A stretch of DNA of 51,495 nucleotides from positions 1-51,495 of the forward strand of contig JAXDJJ010000005.1 in assembly GCA_034665745.1 (NCBI GenBank). The letters run 5' to 3'. Every line of letters begins with the position of its first letter. The stretch's first letter is position 1. Below, one piece after another: positions 49,169 to 51,495 of the stretch. The notes beneath the pieces were generated by a model. That model had not been told where the DNA came from, made no database searches, and saw only the letters and a program-made list of their open reading frames with translations. Position numbers and translations under genes: made by a program. This stretch comes from JAXDJJ01 sp034665745. Its GTDB lineage: Bacteria > Actinomycetota > CADDZG01 > WHSQ01.

Positions 49169-49174
49169 ACCGTA
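49169..49174 (-). promoter_or_regulatory. -10 element (TACGGT) of the two-gene membrane unit
   Basis: Minus-strand TACGGT is followed by TCGGAC and the ATG at 49162. No Shine-Dalgarno. This decides the start codon. Confidence 0.45.
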
Positions 49175-49206
49175 CAATCCCCCTTAGCGGCGCACCTCTC
49201 GGCGCG

Positions 49207-49232
49207 CCGATGTCTAGAAAACCGATGTCTAG
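49207..49232 (+). repeat. Short tandem direct repeat before purA
   Basis: CCGATGTCTAG occurs at 49207-49217 and 49222-49232, separated by AAAA. The second copy leads into GAAAGAGG, the purA ribosome site. It could be a duplication or part of the promoter/leader; nothing else is seen in this 69-base gap. Confidence 0.6.
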
Positions 49233-49246
49233 GAAAGAGGTAATCG

Positions 49247-50521
49247 ATGCCCGGTATCGCCCTGGTCGGTCTCCAGTGGGGCGATGAGGGCAAAGGCAAA
49301 GTCACCGATCTCCTCGCGCGCGACACCGATGTAGTCGTTCGTTATCAAGGTGGGAACAACGCCGGTCACACGATCGTGGTCGAGGGCGAGCGCTACGCCT
49401 TGCATCTGATCCCGACCGGGATCCTTTATCCACACTGCACACCAGTCATCGGACCCGGAGTGGTCGTCAATCCCCAGGTCCTCCTCGAGGAGATGGAATC
49501 TCTGTCATCCAGAGGGATCGATGTCTCGCGCTTGAAGCTCTCAGGCAACGCTCACCTGATCATGCCGTACCACTTGGAACTCGACAAAGTCACCGAGCGA
49601 CGCCTCGGCAAGAACAGGCTGGGCACCACGAAGCGCGGCATCGGTCCCGCGTACGCGGACAAGGCATCACGCATCGGTCTTCGAGTGCAGGATCTGCTAG
49701 ATCCGAAGATCTTCTCCCAGAAGCTCGAAGTTGCTTTGAAGGAAAAGAACGTGGTGCTGACACGCGTGTACGGGCGCCTCCCCATCGAGCACCGCGAGGT
49801 CGAGGAGGAGTACCTAGCTCATGCCGAAAAGCTGAGGCCGCACATCGCAGACACTTCAAACCTCGTTCAACATGCGCTCGATGACGGGAAAACGGTTCTA
49901 TTCGAAGGCGCGCAAGCGACGATGCTCGACCTCGATCACGGTACCTATCCCTACGTGACGTCGTCGAATCCGATCGCGGGAGGCGCCACGGTCGGCGCAG
50001 GAGTGGGGCCGCGGGATATCGAGCGGATCATCGGCATCAGCAAGGCGTATTGCACGCGTGTGGGTTCCGGGCCCTTCCCGTCGGAGGCGGATCCCGTCGA
50101 CGGCGAGATCCTGGTCGAAGCCGGCAACGAGTACGGAACAACCACGGGGCGGAAACGGAGATGTGGTTGGTTCGATGCGGTTGCAGGACGTTATGCGGCT
50201 CGTCTGAACACGTTGACCGAATTCGTGGTTACGAAGCTCGATGTTCTTTCTGCGTTCGAGCGGATCAAGGTCTGCGTTGCATACGAGTACGAAGGCGAGC
50301 GGTTCGACGAGTTCCCGCCGAACCAAACGATCTTCAACAAGTGCTCGGCTGTTTACGAAGACCTTCCCGGCTGGTCCGAGGACATCACCCAGGTGAAGAA
50401 GCTCGAAGATCTGCCTAAGGAAGCCAGGGCATACCTCGAAGCGATGGAAGGCATGGTCAACGTGCCGGTGTCATGGGCCTCGGTCGGACCCGGCAGAGAT
50501 CAGATCGTGCAGGTGAAGTGA
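49247..50521 (+). CDS. purA: Adenylosuccinate synthetase
   Basis: GTP-dependent ligation of IMP and aspartate, the first step from IMP to AMP. 424 residues; signatures include VGLQWGDEGKGKVTDLLA (P-loop-like), GGNNAGHTIVV, GTTKRGIGPAYADKASR, EGAQATMLDLDHGTYPYVTSSN (in parts), RKRRCGWFDAVAGRY and the C-terminal VSWASVGPGRDQIV. The ATG has AGAGG upstream. The stop overlaps purD as GTGA, so two purine enzymes are coupled. Confidence 0.97.
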   Translation: MPGIALVGLQWGDEGKGKVTDLLARDTDVVVRYQGGNNAGHTIVVEGERYALHLIPTGILYPHCTPVIGPGVVVNPQVLLEEMESLSSRGIDVSRLKLSGNAHLIMPYHLELDKVTERRLGKNRLGTTKRGIGPAYADKASRIGLRVQDLLDPKIFSQKLEVALKEKNVVLTRVYGRLPIEHREVEEEYLAHAEKLRPHIADTSNLVQHALDDGKTVLFEGAQATMLDLDHGTYPYVTSSNPIAGGATVGAGVGPRDIERIIGISKAYCTRVGSGPFPSEADPVDGEILVEAGNEYGTTTGRKRRCGWFDAVAGRYAARLNTLTEFVVTKLDVLSAFERIKVCVAYEYEGERFDEFPPNQTIFNKCSAVYEDLPGWSEDITQVKKLEDLPKEARAYLEAMEGMVNVPVSWASVGPGRDQIVQVK

Positions 50522-51495
50522 AGGTCTTACTTCTCGGATCCGGTGGGCGCGAGAGCGCGCTTGCATGGGGCCTCACCAGATCGCAACCAACGACGTGCGT
50601 AACGTTGCCGGGTAACCCGGGGATCGAGCGGATCGGCGATGTGATCCCCGGTGACCCGACCGATCCACAGATGGTCGTCAGCGCGGCCCGCCACGTGGGG
50701 GCCGACCTGGTTGTGGTCGGTCCGGAGGCGCCGCTGGTCAATGGCGTTGGCGACGCACTTCGTGCAGAGGGCTTCAAGGTGTTCGGTCCGGACGCCGCGG
50801 CAGCGCGTATCGAGGGGTCGAAGGCGTACGCGAAGGAGCTGATGGAACGCGCAGGGGTCCCGACCGGGCGCGGGAAGGCATTCACTCGCCCGGATGAAGC
50901 GGTTGGGTTCATGGACGAGCTCGGCCCCCCTTACGTCATCAAGGCCGATGGGCTCGCAGCCGGCAAAGGCGTGGTCGTGACGAGCGACCGCGACGAGGCG
51001 CTCGAGGCGATCGACGAACGGATGGTTCAGGGCAAGTACGGCGAAGCCGGAAGCATCGTGGTCATCGAGGAGTTCCTCGACGGCCAAGAGACATCTGTCA
51101 TCGCATTCACCGATGGCTCGAAGGTGATCGCGTGTGAACCGGCGCAGGACTACAAGCGCGTTGGGGATGACGACGCGGGACCCAACACCGGCGGGATGGG
51201 TTCGTACAGTCCCGTCCCCGCTTGTCCGCCAGAGGTGCTGGATCAGATCGTTGGGGAAGTGATCGAACCTCTCGTCGCGGCGACCGCAGCTGCCGGTGCG
51301 CCCTTCGTCGGTGCCTTGTACGCGGGCCTGGCACTGACGACCAAGGGCCCGCGTGTCATCGAGTTCAACGCGCGCTTCGGCGATCCTGAAACCCAAGCAC
51401 TACTACCGCGGCTCGAGTCGAACCATGCCGAGGTGTGTATGGCGTGCGCGTCCGGTGAGCTCGACGGAACGAAGTTGCAATGGTCGCCCGAGCGA
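50518..51495 (+). CDS. purD: Phosphoribosylamine-glycine ligase, 3' end missing
   Basis: ATP-grasp enzyme joining phosphoribosylamine and glycine (GAR synthetase). The visible 326 residues start KVLLLGSGGRESALAWGL from a GTG that overlaps the purA stop. Further motifs are VVVGPEAPLVNGVGD, EGSKAYAKELMERAGVPT, IKADGLAAGKGVVV (ATP-grasp loop), YKRVGDDDAGPNTGGMGSYSP and VIEFNARFGDPETQ (metal ligands). Full-length enzymes are about 420-430 residues, so about a quarter lies beyond the window. No stop codon occurs in frame. Confidence 0.95.
   Translation, partial: MKVLLLGSGGRESALAWGLTRSQPTTCVTLPGNPGIERIGDVIPGDPTDPQMVVSAARHVGADLVVVGPEAPLVNGVGDALRAEGFKVFGPDAAAARIEGSKAYAKELMERAGVPTGRGKAFTRPDEAVGFMDELGPPYVIKADGLAAGKGVVVTSDRDEALEAIDERMVQGKYGEAGSIVVIEEFLDGQETSVIAFTDGSKVIACEPAQDYKRVGDDDAGPNTGGMGSYSPVPACPPEVLDQIVGEVIEPLVAATAAAGAPFVGALYAGLALTTKGPRVIEFNARFGDPETQALLPRLESNHAEVCMACASGELDGTKLQWSPER

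Noticed and set aside
1..51495. Mobile elements, CRISPR arrays, rRNA genes, anti-phage systems
   Set aside because: No transposase, integrase, repeat-spacer array, rRNA sequence or defence-gene signature was seen; gene content and composition look like core chromosome throughout.

Overview
The window looks like chromosomal DNA from a GC-rich actinobacterium (Actinomycetota). The evidence is gene content: myo-inositol-1-phosphate synthase and an Mca-type amidase (mycothiol metabolism), DUF5318, a dnaK-grpE-dnaJ-hspR operon, a bifunctional-type dCTP deaminase, class II DAHP synthase and an EtfD-like iron-sulfur oxidoreductase. From memory, the order ino1 - padR - DUF5318 - ponA - GT87 - rpsF - ssb - rpsR - rplI - dnaB matches the Mycobacterium tuberculosis region Rv0046c-Rv0058. 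The genus cannot be named from the sequence. I see no insertion sequence, prophage, CRISPR array or rRNA.

Layout. 1-4.4 kb: pilT (cut by the window edge), cca, a methyltransferase and an MFS exporter. 4.4-6.2 kb: the leftward padR-ino1 unit with a perfect dyad operator. 6.3-15.7 kb: envelope and replication block (DUF5318, two unknown membrane proteins, a class A penicillin-binding protein, GT87, rpsF-ssb-rpsR-rplI, dnaB). 15.7-20.3 kb: a small unknown gene, tRNA-Gly(CCC), dcd, a DinB-like protein, and an MMPL transporter with its TetR regulator. 20.3-26.9 kb: EtfD-like oxidoreductase divergent from the dnaK-grpE-dnaJ-hspR-hydrolase operon. 26.9-31.7 kb: htpX-lemA, a previously hidden selenoprotein gene, a DUF2330 protein with a cupredoxin, and DAHP synthase. 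31.8-37.9 kb: a secreted beta-propeller/VWA protein, a divergent FtsH and a secreted subtilase. 37.9-42.3 kb: ilvA-nadC-nadA, a membrane protein and mca. 42.3-49.2 kb: mostly unknown or loosely assigned genes plus arfB and a YyaL-type protein. 49.2 kb-end: purA-purD, with purD cut by the window edge.

Two properties run through the whole window. First, it is extremely compact: same-strand genes usually overlap through ATGA, GTGA or TTGA, and seven of nine convergent pairs share a 4-bp CTAG or TTAG that holds both stop codons. Second, many first genes of transcription units have a -10-like hexamer (xAxxxT, often TAGACT, TAGGCT or TAACCT) almost exactly six bases before ATG or GTG and no Shine-Dalgarno, which is the signature of leaderless mRNAs.

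The most interesting single item is at 28592-28825. It is a 77-residue SelW/Rdx-family protein with an in-frame TGA in a Cys-Ala-Gln-Sec motif, followed by a hairpin with a GGUCU loop at the expected SECIS distance. Conventional gene calling would miss or truncate it.
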